Notes under the pieces: generated by a model | Database searches by the model: none | The model's input: only the letters and a program-made list of their open reading frames with translations | Told to the model about the DNA's origin: nothing | From: Bog-473 sp963807775 | GTDB taxonomy: Bacteria; Actinomycetota; Acidimicrobiia; Acidimicrobiales; RAAP-2 | Direction: 5' to 3' | Length of the DNA stretch: 64,000 bases | NCBI GenBank assembly: GCA_963807775.1 | Contig: CAWECY010000002.1 | Coordinates: forward strand, 186,001-250,000 | Part shown: positions 1 through 9,346 of the stretch, piece by piece | Position numbering within the stretch: position 1 is the first letter of the stretch | How the letters are laid out: each line of letters starts with the position of its first letter | Position numbers and translations under genes: made by a program

Positions 1-1048
1 GGTTCTTGCCGGCCAGCTCGAGACCCTTGATCATGAGGTCGGCGCCCAGCCAGGACTCGTACTGGCTGAAGGTCGGGAAGTCCTTGCTGGTGAAGTGCTC
101 GTACTTCTCGAGCGCGGCCTGCATCTGCTGCGTGCCGGCGTCCGGAATGGCGAACGGCCGGTACTCGGAGTCGAAAAAACCGCCCTGCACGTCGGTCCAG
201 GCCGGCGAGTCGATCAGGCTCGGCTCGTAGCCGGTGGGGAAGACCATCGCCTTGGGCGTCACGCCCTCCTGCTTGAGGGCAGTGGCCAGGGCGAAGTTCG
301 AGTTGTCGTCGAGCCCGGCGTAGAAGGCGTTGCAGCCCGCCTGCTTGGCCTGGAGCGCCGGCGTGGTCATGGCCACCGTGCCGAACGGGAGGGCGGTGTC
401 GAGGATGCCCTTTTTGCCGCCAGCGTGCTCGAAGGAGTCCACCGTGCCGATGGCCGAGCGGGTCGACGACGGCGAGATGCTGTAGGCGTACGAGCACAGG
501 ACCGTTCCGCCGTGGGCTTTGAGGAAGGCCCCGATGTCGGTGTTGACCGGATAGGTCGGGTCCAGGCTGCCGGTGTCGGATGCGAACATGTTCGTGTAGG
601 GCTGGGTGCCCCACTCCGAGCTGTCGAAGCTGCCGCCGGTGACGGGCACCCCCTGCTCTTGCGGGTATTTGGCGGCCAGGAAGAACAGCGGGCTGTCCGA
701 GACGATGCCAAATGCGCCCTTCGAGATCGCGTCCTGCACGGCCGTCACGATCTCCGTCGGGCTGGTCTGATCGTCGAGCACCATCCCGACGAGCTTGTGC
801 CCGTTGACACCTCCCTCGGCGTTCTGGAGCGCGATGCGGGCCTCGAATCCGGTGGGCGCGTCGCTGAACTCCGAGGCTGCCTCACCGGTGAGCGACGTGA
901 TCAGGGCGATGGTGATGGGCGCGCCGCCAGAGCTGGCCGCACCCGCCGTGGCGCCGCCGAGGCTCAGGGTGGTGACGCCCGAGGCGACCGTCATGGCCAG
1001 CGCCGTCAGCCCCAACCTGCCTACGTGCCTCCTTGATCCGTCACGCAT
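1..1048 (-). CDS. ABC transporter substrate-binding protein, branched-chain amino acid (HAAT) type, partial
   Basis: The 3' end lies beyond the left edge, leaving about 349 codons. The protein starts MRDGSRRHVGRLGLTALAM, a basic N-end followed by a hydrophobic stretch and small residues (GGATAGAAS), which fits a Sec signal peptide cleaved near residue 38. The mature part opens PITIALITSLTGEAASEF, like the first strand of type I periplasmic binding proteins of the LivJ/Peripla_BP_6 family. Later segments such as GMVLDDQTSPTEIV fit the same fold. The ATG at 1048 has an AGGAGAG ribosome site about 10 bases upstream. The protein should capture a small extracellular ligand for a Liv-type importer, but no permease gene is adjacent, so the partner lies outside the window or is the locus at 29.9 kb. 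The ligand cannot be read from sequence. Confidence 0.85.
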   Translation of the reverse strand, partial: MRDGSRRHVGRLGLTALAMTVASGVTTLSLGGATAGAASSGGAPITIALITSLTGEAASEFSDAPTGFEARIALQNAEGGVNGHKLVGMVLDDQTSPTEIVTAVQDAISKGAFGIVSDSPLFFLAAKYPQEQGVPVTGGSFDSSEWGTQPYTNMFASDTGSLDPTYPVNTDIGAFLKAHGGTVLCSYAYSISPSSTRSAIGTVDSFEHAGGKKGILDTALPFGTVAMTTPALQAKQAGCNAFYAGLDDNSNFALATALKQEGVTPKAMVFPTGYEPSLIDSPAWTDVQGGFFDSEYRPFAIPDAGTQQMQAALEKYEHFTSKDFPTFSQYESWLGADLMIKGLELAGKN

Positions 1049-1104
1049 GGCGTCGTCACTCTCCTCCCTAAGAACCGCCGGAATGGCCCCCCGATGAGCG
1101 CTCC

Positions 1105-1115
1105 GAAACGGTTTC
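1105..1115. promoter_or_regulatory. Candidate operator: perfect palindrome GAAACGGTTTC
   Basis: The 11-base sequence has perfectly complementary arms around a central G. It lies 57 bases upstream of the binding-protein start at 1048, where a repressor site would be expected. LacI-family operators often have GAAAC/GTTTC arms, but usually around a central CG, so the assignment is only suggestive. Confidence 0.35.
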
Positions 1116-1153
1116 AGACCCATTGCATACACGTAACGGGTTCGAAGTGTCGG

Positions 1154-1873
1154 TCAGCCACTTGCGACCTGGAGCAACGCGTCGGCCGTCTGGCGCGGCT
1201 CGGTGATCATCAGGTCGTGCCCGGTGTCGATGTCCCACAGGCGACCCTCGGCCCGGGCCTGGGTCATGAGCCCGGGGTCCCGGGTGGCCAGGGTGGACGT
1301 GCACACGATGTGGTACTGCGGGATGGCCCACAGGGCGTCCTCGTTGGTGAGCGCCAGCGGTTGCTCGAAGCACCTCCAGGGATGCCCCGTGAGCCGCTCG
1401 GCCATCCAGGCCAGGTCGTCGGGGTCGGTCACGCCGTAGAGGAGGCCGGCGTCGGGGGCCGGCAGGAGGACCAGCTCGATCCCGTCGACGGTCTGACCCA
1501 TGGGCCGCACGGCGTTGATGACCGGGCCGGCCACGGCGACCAGGGACTCGCCGTTGCGTGGGTTGGCGGCGTCGAGGAAGACGAGGCGGCCCACGCGGTC
1601 GGCGGCGCGGTCGGCGACGCCCGTGATGACCATGCCCCCATAGCTGTGCCCGACCAGGATGACGTCGCGCAGGTCCTCGAACCGGAGGACCGCCACCACG
1701 TCTTCGATGTGCCGGTCGAGGTCGACCTTGTCGTCGAGCAGGTGGGACCGCTCACCCAGGCCCGTCAGGGTGGGCGTGTACACGACGTGCCCCGCAACTT
1801 GGAGGAGTCGGGCCACCCGCTGGTAGCACCATCCGCCGTGACCGCCACCATGGACCAGCACGTAGGTCGCCAC
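1154..1873 (-). CDS. Alpha/beta hydrolase (esterase-like)
   Basis: A 239-residue single-domain alpha/beta hydrolase. The N-terminal strand ends in LVHGGGHGGW (residues 6-15), a typical oxyanion-hole loop. The nucleophile elbow GHSYGG places Ser at residue 77, and the catalytic His is likely H219 in DTGHDLM. Size and motifs match small plant-type and bacterial esterases such as the methylesterase/hydroxynitrile-lyase group; the natural substrate is unknown. No signal peptide is seen, so it should be cytoplasmic. It is divergent from the GH3 gene and downstream, on the same strand, of nothing obvious; its promoter shares the 1874-2056 intergenic region with GH3. Confidence 0.85.
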   Translation of the reverse strand: MATYVLVHGGGHGGWCYQRVARLLQVAGHVVYTPTLTGLGERSHLLDDKVDLDRHIEDVVAVLRFEDLRDVILVGHSYGGMVITGVADRAADRVGRLVFLDAANPRNGESLVAVAGPVINAVRPMGQTVDGIELVLLPAPDAGLLYGVTDPDDLAWMAERLTGHPWRCFEQPLALTNEDALWAIPQYHIVCTSTLATRDPGLMTQARAEGRLWDIDTGHDLMITEPRQTADALLQVASG

Positions 1874-1933
1874 GCGTCCTCCCTCCTCCTCGGTCGAGCC
1901 GCGCGCGCTCGGCGGCCGGGTCGGTGAGGGTAT

Positions 1934-1953
1934 CCCGCGGCGTGCCAGGATGC
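1934..1953. promoter_or_regulatory. Upstream element shared with the uxaC promoter
   Basis: The 20 bases CCCGCGGCGTGCCAGGATGC recur almost exactly at 27455-27475, with one inserted G and one substitution. At both places a TGCAAAGCTTTGCA palindrome lies nearby (2000-2013 and 27436-27449). The paired occurrence outside coding sequence suggests a regulatory function, perhaps a promoter or a second binding site. Confidence 0.4.
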
Positions 1954-1999
1954 CCGACCCGAGGGGGCGTGCATCCCGTCTGGTAGAACAGGGAGATTG

Positions 2000-2013
2000 T
2001 GCAAAGCTTTGCA
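2000..2013. promoter_or_regulatory. Candidate operator: palindrome TGCAAAGCTTTGCA
   Basis: A perfect 14-base palindrome 43 bases upstream of the GH3 start at 2057. The identical 14-mer, extended to 16 bases, lies at the uxaC start (27435-27450). A perfect 14-mer shared by two sugar-gene promoters in a high-GC genome is unlikely by chance. A LacI-family repressor, possibly the one at 22754, is the best candidate to bind it. Confidence 0.6.
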
Positions 2014-2056
2014 GTTACACCATCTGGAACTCGGGGCGACTGGGAGGCGGGGCACG

Positions 2057-4582
2057 GTGGCTGATGTCGAGGCGCTGCTGGGCGCCCTCACGCTGGAGGA
2101 GAAGGCAGAGCTCACGGCCGGAGGCGACATGTTCGCCACGGCCGCCATCGAGCGGGTGGGCATCCCCCGGGTCAACGTCACGGACGGGCCCAACGGTGCC
2201 CGCGGGCAGGCCTACCCCGGCATCGCCGGGGCCCCGTCCACCTGCATCCCGTGTGGGTCGGCGCTCGGCGCCACCTGGGACCCCGAGCTGGTGGAGCGCC
2301 TGGGCGCCCTGCTCGGGAAGGAGGCGCTCGACCGCGGCTGCCGCGGCCTGCTGGCGCCTACGGTGAATCTCCACCGGTCGCCCCTGGCCGGGCGCAACTT
2401 CGAGTGTTACTCCGAGGACCCACTGTTGAGCGGCCGCCTCGCCGCGGCCTACGTCCGGGGGGTGCAGTCGACCGGGGTCTTCGCCACCGTCAAGCACTTC
2501 GTCGGCAACGAGGCCGAGCACGAGCGCAACTCTATGAGCTCCGTCGTCGACGACCGCTCGCTGCGCGAGCTCTACCTGGTGCCGTTCGAGCTGGCCGTGC
2601 GCGAGGGCGGCGCACTGGCGATCATGACGGGCTACAACCGTCTCAACGGGCACTGGTTGACCGAGCAGCCGCGCTTCCTCCTTGACATCTTGCGCCAGGA
2701 GTGGGGCTTCGAGGGCCTGGTCATGACGGACTGGTTCGCGGTGGCCGACAGCAACACGTCGCTCGGTGCCGGCCTCGATCTCGAGATGCCGGGCCCGGGA
2801 CGCGAACTGGGCACGGGAATCGCGGCGCTGGTGCGGGAAGGCACAGTGCCCGAGGCCGACCTGGACGCCGCGGTCCGGCGCCTGCTGGGGGGCTTCGCCC
2901 GCTGCGGCATCCTCGACGCCCCGACGCCGCCGGCCGAGCCGAAGGGTCCCAGCCCGGCGGAGCGGGACCTGATCCGCCGGGCGGCGACGGAGGCGACGGT
3001 ACTGCTGCGCAACGACGGCGTGCTCCCGCTCGACGTGGGGTCGCTCCGGCGGGTGGCCGTAGTGGGGGACCACGCCGGCATGCCCCGGATCCAGGGCGGC
3101 GGCTCGGCCCGCGTGGTGGAGCGCACGATCGTGAACCCGGTCGACGCGCTCGGTGCGGCCCTGGGGTCCGGGGTCGAGTTGGTCTTCGCCCGCGGCTGCG
3201 AGGTCGACCGCTCGGCGACGCCCCTCGGCCACTCCGCCCTGCCGGCGCCGGCGGGCTTCGAGGTCGAGGTGTTCGACGGCTTGGAGTTCGGCGGTGACGT
3301 CGTGCACCGGGCCCACCTCGACGAGTTGCGCCTGCTCGTCTTCAGCGCCCCGGCCCAGGGGTACCCCGATGGCGACTGGTCGATGCGGGTCCGCGGGACC
3401 GTGGTCCCGAACGAGAGTGGCCGCTTCGAGCTGGCGCTGGCCCAGAGCGGCCGGGCCCGGGTGCTGGTGGACGGCACGACGGTGCTGGACGGGTTCGCCA
3501 GTCCACCGCCCCCCGGTGGCAGCGACTTCTTCGGCTTCGCCAGCCAAGAGCTGGTGGGGGAGATCGAGCTCGTGGCCCGGCAGCCGGTCGAGGTCGTGGT
3601 CGAGTACGCCCGAATCGAGGCGATGTTGAGCGGGGTGCGGGTGGGCTTTCGCACGGTCGACACCGACGCGTTGCTGGCACGCGCCGTCGAGGCGGCGGGC
3701 AGTGCGGATGTGGCCGTCGTGTTCGTCGGGGACGACGCACGAGTGGGAGACCGAAGGCAGAGATCGGACGACGCTGGCGCTGCCCGGGCGCCAGGACGAA
3801 CTGGTGCGCCGGGTGGTGGCCGCCAACCCGCGCACGGTGGTAGTGGTGAACGTGGGGGCACCGGTCGAACTGCCGTGGGCCGACGACGTGGCCGCGCTGC
3901 TGCAGTGCTGGTTCGGCGGCGAGGAGATGGCCCCGGCGGTGGCCGACATCCTCACCGGCGCGTCGGAACCGGGCGGCCGGTTGCCCACCACGATCCCGCT
4001 ACGGCTGGAGCACAGCCCCTCGCACGACAACTTCCCGGGCGAGAACGGAGAGCTGCGCTACGGAGAAGGGCTCTTCATGGGCTATCGGGGCTTCGAGCAT
4101 CGATGCATCACGCCGCGCTTCCCGTTCGGGCACGGTCTCGGGTACACCAGCTTCGAGCTGGGGGAGCCCCGGCTGTCGGCGGGCACGTTCACACCCGGTG
4201 GCACGCTCATCGTGTCGGTCGAGGTGCGCAACGTCGGCGATCGGGCCGGGACCGAGGTGGTGCAGTGCTACGTGGCGCCTGAGGCGCCACGGCTGGCGCG
4301 GCCCCCGAAGGAATTGAAGGCGTTCGCGGGGTGCACCTGGAGCCCGGAGCGTCGACGATGGTCGAGCTCAAGCTGGACGACCGCTCGTTCGCCTACTGGG
4401 ACCCGGGCCAGGCGGACTGGGAGCAGGTGGCCGCCCGGTTCACTCAGATCTCCCCGCAGGTGGCGGCGCAGGACCGCCGCCCGCCGGGCTGGCAGGTCGA
4501 CCCGGGCGGCTACGAGGTGCTCGTTGGCCGATCGTCGGCCGACATCGCCGGCCGGGCGCACGTGGAGGTGGCCGCCCCTTAA
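2057..4582 (+). CDS. GH3 beta-glycosidase (beta-glucosidase/xylosidase type) with PA14 insert; two apparent frameshifts
   Basis: If two indels are corrected the protein has about 841 residues, normal for GH3 enzymes with a PA14 domain. The GTG at 2057 is preferred over the in-frame TTG at 1997 because GGGAGG lies about 10 bases upstream and the product then begins directly with VEALLGALTLEEKAEL. The N-terminal barrel has KHFVGNEAEH and the nucleophile motif VMTDWF, with Asp near residue 225. A PA14-like insert covers roughly residues 430-540, followed by the second GH3 domain and a fibronectin-III-like end. The frame changes near 3731 (an extra G in GGGG: VFVG should continue TTHEWETEG) and again near 4330 (one G short). 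Both lie in G runs, so a sequence error is as likely as inactivation. It should release glucose or xylose from plant oligosaccharides; no signal peptide is visible. Confidence 0.8.
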
Positions 4583-4590
4583 CGCCGCCG

Positions 4591-4614
4591 TTCCCCTGGG
4601 TATCTACCAGGGAA
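4591..4614 (+). terminator. Hairpin after the GH3 gene
   Basis: TTCCCCTGG and CCAGGGAA pair across a 7-base loop (8 pairs, one bulged C), starting 9 bases after the GH3 stop. No long T run follows, so it is a weak intrinsic terminator or part of the next promoter region. Confidence 0.4.
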
Positions 4615-4622
4615 AATGCCTC

Positions 4623-4636
4623 TGATAGCGATAACA
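4623..4636. promoter_or_regulatory. Candidate LacI-family operator TGATAGCGATAACA, cut off from its gene by IS630
   Basis: It matches the site TGATAGCGTTATCA at 19014-19027 in 12 of 14 positions, with the same central CG. The IS630 copy begins 15 bases downstream. Before insertion this site would have been about 40 bases upstream of the GH2 start now at 5893. The LacI regulator in the xyl operon (13843-14859) is the likely binder. Confidence 0.5.
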
Positions 4637-4650
4637 TCAGAGAGGGCCTA

Positions 4651-5879
4651 GTGTCCCGGAAGGTTGAAGCGCCGTGAAAACTGGATCATGCGCTGGCGTT
4701 GATGGCGGCGCAGTAGCCGGCCAGGCGTTCGAGGATCTGTTCGGCGGTCTTGGTCCACACGAACGGACGCGGGTTCTCGTTCCAGGTGGCGGCCCAGTCC
4801 AAGATGTCGGCGGCCAGTTCTTTGACGTTGCGGTGCGCGGAGCGCTTCAGCTTCTTGGTGGTGAGCGCGGAGAACCACCGCTCGACGAGGTTCATCCACG
4901 ACCCGTAGGTCGGGGTGAAGTGGAAGTGGAACCGGCGGTGGCGCAGCAGCCAGCGGTGGACCAGCGGGGTCTTGTGGGTCGCGAGGTTGTCGAGGATCAC
5001 GTGCACGTCGAGCTCGGCGGGGACTTCGCGGTTCACCTTGTTCAAGAAGGCGACGAAGTCGGCGCTGGTGTGGGACTTGCGGATGTCGGTGATCACCGTC
5101 CCGGTGGCCACGTCGAGGGCGGCGAAGAGGTCGCAGGTGCCGTTGCGCTCGTAGTCATGGGTGGCCCGGGCCGGGGTGGTGGGCAGCATGGGCAGGGTCG
5201 GGGCGGTGCGGTTGAGCGCTTGGATCTGGGGTTTCTCGTCGATGGCGAACACCGCGGCGGCGACCGGCGGGCTCATGTAGAGCCCGACCAGGTCGCGGAT
5301 CTTCTCCACCAGGTCCGGGTCGGGCGACACCTTGAAGCTGTCCTCGCGCCAGGGTTTGAGCCCGAAGGCCCGCCAGATCTCTCGCACCGTGGTGTGGCTG
5401 ATCCCGTGCTTGGCCGCCAGGCTCCGCGTCGACCAGTGCGTGGCGTCGGGCGGTGCGCTCTCGAGCGTCTCGACCACGACCGCTTCGATCACGTCGTCAC
5501 CGATCGTGCGGGCCGCCCCGGGACGGGGAGCGTCGACGAGGCCGTCGAGGCGATCCTCGGCGAAGCGGTGGCGCCACTTGCCCACCGTCACCGGATTGCA
5601 GCCCAGCTCGGCCGCGATCTCGGCGTGGGTGCGCTCGCCCGCCGCGCAGGCCAGCACGATCTTGGATCGCAACGCCAACGCCTGGGACGACGAATGCCGG
5701 CGCGCCCAGCGCTCCAGCGTGGCGCGTTCCTCGGCGCTCAGGTTGATCTCGACGGTCGGGCGTCCTCTACGGGCCATGGCGTTCCTCCGATGTTGGCGTA
5801 CAACACCGGACCAACGCGGCCCAACCGAGAAAATTCCCGCTCAGCCAAGATTTCTTGGCGCTTCAACCTTCCGGGACAC
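4651..5879 (-). mobile_element. IS630-family insertion sequence, copy 1 (1229 bp)
   Basis: The element is bounded by a perfect 23-base inverted repeat beginning GTGTCCCGGAAGGTTGAAGC at each end. It is flanked by TA on both sides (4649-4650 and 5880-5881; the wider context reads CTAG), as expected for TA-targeting IS630/Tc1 elements. It carries one transposase gene. It lies between an operator-like site (4623-4636) and the GH2 gene, whose start codon is 12 bases beyond the right TA. A second copy of identical length is at 11410-12638. Confidence 0.95.
4686..5777 (-). CDS. IS630-family transposase (copy 1)
   Basis: This is a 363-residue cut-and-paste transposase. The N-terminal half has paired helix-turn-helix regions (HAEIAAELGCNPVTVGKW near residues 51-68, then SLAAKHGISHTTVREIW). 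The catalytic domain shows the DDE triad: D180 in AIDEKPQ, D263 in VILDNLATHK and E299 in MNLVERWF. The last two are 36 positions apart, the DD35E spacing typical of IS630. It is uninterrupted, so it may be active. It differs from the copy-2 protein at about 17 positions, so the two are not recent duplicates of each other. Confidence 0.95.
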   Translation of the reverse strand: MARRGRPTVEINLSAEERATLERWARRHSSSQALALRSKIVLACAAGERTHAEIAAELGCNPVTVGKWRHRFAEDRLDGLVDAPRPGAARTIGDDVIEAVVVETLESAPPDATHWSTRSLAAKHGISHTTVREIWRAFGLKPWREDSFKVSPDPDLVEKIRDLVGLYMSPPVAAAVFAIDEKPQIQALNRTAPTLPMLPTTPARATHDYERNGTCDLFAALDVATGTVITDIRKSHTSADFVAFLNKVNREVPAELDVHVILDNLATHKTPLVHRWLLRHRRFHFHFTPTYGSWMNLVERWFSALTTKKLKRSAHRNVKELAADILDWAATWNENPRPFVWTKTAEQILERLAGYCAAINASA

Positions 5880-5892
5880 TAGGATCGCCGGA

Positions 5893-8347
5893 ATGCGCCG
5901 TACCCTGCTCAACCACGGCTGGACCGTCCGCGCCAAGTCCAACCGGTTCGAGGAGCGACTCGGAGGGGGAGCCCCGGGCACCCAGGTCACGCTGCCGCAT
6001 GACGCCATGCTGGGCACGGCCCGCTCGCCGTCCGGGACCGCCGCCAACGCGTTCTACGAGGGCGCCGAATGGGACTACCGCCGGACGCTGGAGCGCCCGG
6101 GTGGCGGCGGGGACACCACGGTCGTGCTCGAGTTCGAGGGCGTCTACCGGGACGCGCTGGTCTCCGTGAACGACAACGTGGTGGCTCACCGCCCGAGTGG
6201 CTACACCGGATTCCTCGTGCCGATCGACCACCTGCTGCGAGAGGGCCCCAACGAGATCAAGGTCGAGGCGCGGACGTACCAGGACAGCCGGTGGTACACC
6301 GGTGCGGGCATCTACCGCAGTGTCTGGCTCCTCGAAGCTGGGCGCGTGCACCTGGCGCCTGACCGCTTCGCGGTCCTGACCCCCGAGATCGACGACGAGA
6401 TCGCCGTCGTGGCAGCCAGCGCCGATGTGTGCAACCGGTCGACCACCGCATCACGGGCAGTGATGCGGGTCGAGGTGGTTGACGAAGAGGGCTATGTCGT
6501 GGCGCGGGCGGAGGCTCCGGTGTCCACCTTCCCGGGAGACACCCTGACGGTGCGGCACCGGCTCGCCGTGGCGTCGCCGCACCGCTGGGGTCCGGTCCAC
6601 CCGTACCTCTACACCTGCCGCGTCGATCCTGGCCGAGGGCGACCGGGTGGTCGACGAGGACTCCACCTCGTTCGGGATCAGGTCGTTGTCGGTGGACCCG
6701 GTGCGCGGCCTGCGTATCAACGGGGAGCCCACCTTGTTGCGCGGTGCCTGTGTCCACCACGACAACGGGCCGCTGGGCGCGGCCACCATCGATCGCGCCG
6801 AGGAGCGCCGGGTCGAGCTGCTCAAGGCCGCCGGCTTCAATGCCATCCGCAGCGCGCACAACCCGCTGAGCAAGGCGATGCTGGCTGCATGTGACCGCCT
6901 GGGCGTCCTGGTGATGGACGAGACGTTCGACATGTGGGAGCAACCCAAGAGCGAGCACGACTACGCGCTCCATTTCGCCGAGTGGTGGGAGGCCGACGTC
7001 GAGGCGATGGTGCTCAAGGACATCAACCACCCGAGCGTGGTTCTCTACAGCATCGGCAACGAGATCCCCGAGGCTGGGCGCCCGCATGGTGCCCGCATCG
7101 GACGGGCGCTGGCCGAGGCGGTCCGCGCCATCGACGACAGTCGCTTTGTCACCGAGGCGGTCAGCGGCATGCTCATTGGCGGCCCGGAGATGTTCGACGA
7201 GATCCGCAAGTCGTTGACCGAGGCCTCAGAAGGATCGGGCGACGAGGCTGGGGCCGAACATCAGCCATGACGCAACCTGGCCGAGCGCATGAACCAGGTG
7301 ATGCGCGTCCCGCGGTGGCCAAGCACTCGGCCGAGGCCTTCTCCTTCCTCGACGTGGCCGGGTACAACTACATGGACTCGCGCTACGACCTCGATGCCGA
7401 CCTGTATCCGAATCGCGTCATCGTGGGCAGCGAGACGCACCCCGTGACGATCGACATCGGATGGGCGGCGGTGCTGCAGCATCCGCACGTCATCGGGGAC
7501 TTCACCTGGACCGGGTGGGACTACCTGGGGGAGGCCGGGATCGGACGGATCGTTTACAAGGAGCCGGGACCGATCGTGGGACCGGGGTCGTTCCTGGGGG
7601 ACTACCCCTGGCGCACGGCCTGGTGTGGCGACATCGACATCATCGGCCACCGCCGTCCGCAGTCCTACTACCGCGAGATCGTGTTCGGCCGGCGCTCCGA
7701 CCCCTACCTCGCCGTCCGGCGCCCCGAGCACTACGGGGAGGAGTTCGGCTCGACGCCGTGGTCGTGGTCGGACGTGGTCTCCAGCTGGAGCTGGGACGGG
7801 CACGAGGGGGAACCGGTGACTGGTCGAGGTCTACGCCGACGCCGACGAGGTCGAGCTGCTGGTCAACGGGCGGTCGATCGGCTGCCGGCCGGCGGGCGCG
7901 GCGCACCGCTACCGGGCCGAGTTCGATACCACGTTCGAACCGGGACTGGTGGAGGCCGTGGCCTGGAGCGGTGGGACCGAATCCGGCCGCACCGCCCTGC
8001 GGTCGGCCACGGGGCCCGTGCGACTGGAGGCCCGGGCCGACCGGGCCGAGATCGCCGCCGACCCCCTCGACCTGGCGTACGTCGCGCTCATGCTGGTCGA
8101 CGGCCAAGGGACGCTGTGCAACACGGCGGACCGGGCGGTCGAGGTGTCGCTCGAGGGGCCGGGTGTGCTGCAGGCCCTGAGCAGCGCCAACCCCAGCACG
8201 GAGGAGGGGTTCGGCGACATCCGCTGCACCACGTTCGATGGGCGCGCGCTGGCCGTGGTCCGCCCGGCCGGGGCGGGCCAGATCACGCTCACGGCGACGG
8301 CGGACGGGTGCGAACCGCAGCACGTCCTGATCACCGCCAGGGCCTGA
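5893..8347 (+). pseudogene. GH2 beta-galactosidase-like glycosidase, multiply frameshifted
   Basis: Successive frames encode consecutive parts of one GH2 enzyme of about 817 residues. The sugar-binding domain starts MRRTLLNHGWTVRAK, the jelly roll has EGVYRDALVSVN, and the barrel has acid/base Glu in YSIGNEIPE and nucleophile Glu in IVGSETHP. C-terminal Ig-like domains follow (VEVYADADEVELLVNG). The frame changes near 6628 (an extra C), twice between 7250 and 7310, and near 7817 (an extra T). As written it cannot give a full product. The catalytic glutamates are conserved, so the decay is recent or the indels are sequencing errors. An IS630 copy ends 13 bases before the ATG and separates the gene from its probable operator and ribosome site. 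With galT downstream, the expected role is hydrolysis of beta-galactosides. Confidence 0.75.
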
Positions 8348-8358
8348 GCGGAGAGGCC

Positions 8359-9346
8359 ATGACCTGGGAGCTGCGTTGGCATCCCTTCCGCGGCCAGTGG
8401 GTCCTCTTCACCTCGCACCGCGACGCGCGGCCGTGGATCGGCGACGCCGCCGGTGCCGGGGAGACCCCGGTGCCCGCCGACAACGCGCTGGCGCCCGGGT
8501 GGACGGCGCATCGCCACGACCAACCCCGACTACCGGGGCGTGTACGTGTTCACCAACGACCTGCCCGTCTTCTCGCCCGAGGCGCCCGAGCCGAGCCCCG
8601 GCGACGACCTGTACCGGACGAAGCGGGCGACGGGGACGGCCGAGGTCGTCTGCTACCACCACGACCCGAACCGGTCGATGGCCGACCTCACCGACGACGA
8701 GGCGGCGGCGGTGGTCATGGCCTGGCGGGACCGCACGGTGGAGCTCCAGGCGCATGGACGGCGTGGCGCACGTGCTCATCTTCGAGAACCGGGGCGCCGC
8801 TCGTCGGCACCTCCAATCCCCACCCGCACTGCCAGATCTATGCCGGGTCGCTCGTGTACGCCACCATGGCGCGTGAGGCCGAGGTGGCCCGAGAGCACCA
8901 CCGGCGCACCGGTCGTTCGATCGGAGAGGACGTCGCCGGGCGCGAGGCGGGGGGTCCGCGTGTGGTCGGTCGAGGGTGAGCACTTCTTCGCCTGCGTCCC
9001 GTGGTTCGCCCAGTACGCGTACGAGGTGCTCGTCCTGCCGCGCCACCCGGCGACGTCGCTCGTCGATCTCGACGACGGCCGGTGCCGCTCCCTGGCGCTC
9101 GTACTGCGCGACGTGGTGCGGCGCTACGACGCTCTGTGGGGTTTTCGTCTGCCCTACGTGCTGGCCGTCCACCAGGCACCGGTCGGCGACCATCCCCACT
9201 ACCCGTTCCACCTGGAGCTACACCCGCCCCTGCGCGCGCCGGGCCTGTTGAAGTACCTGGCCGGCCCCGAGGTCGGCGGTGGCTCCATGACCAACGAGTC
9301 GGATCCCGACGAGAAGGCGGCGGAGCTCCGTGCCGCAGTCGCCTGA
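8359..9346 (+). pseudogene. galT: Galactose-1-phosphate uridylyltransferase (GalT), multiply frameshifted
   Basis: The ATG at 8359 follows GAGAGG and opens MTWELRWHPFRGQWVLFTSH, as in bacterial GalT. Later frames carry YRGVYVFTNDLPVF, VAHVLIFENRG, NPHPHCQIYA (the HPH active-site triad whose second His is uridylylated) and FACVPWFAQYAYEVLVLP. At least four frame changes are needed (near 8510, 8755, 8795 and 8945) to read these as one chain of about 329 residues. Family residues are intact on both sides of each break. It would exchange UMP between UDP-glucose and galactose-1-phosphate in the Leloir pathway. It begins 12 bases after the GH2 stop and overlaps the next gene by 17 bases. Confidence 0.75.

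Noticed and set aside
1997..2056. Upstream TTG start for GH3
   Set aside because: It overlaps the TGCAAAGCTTTGCA palindrome and lacks a ribosome site, while GTG 2057 has GGGAGG at proper distance and fits the family N-terminus.
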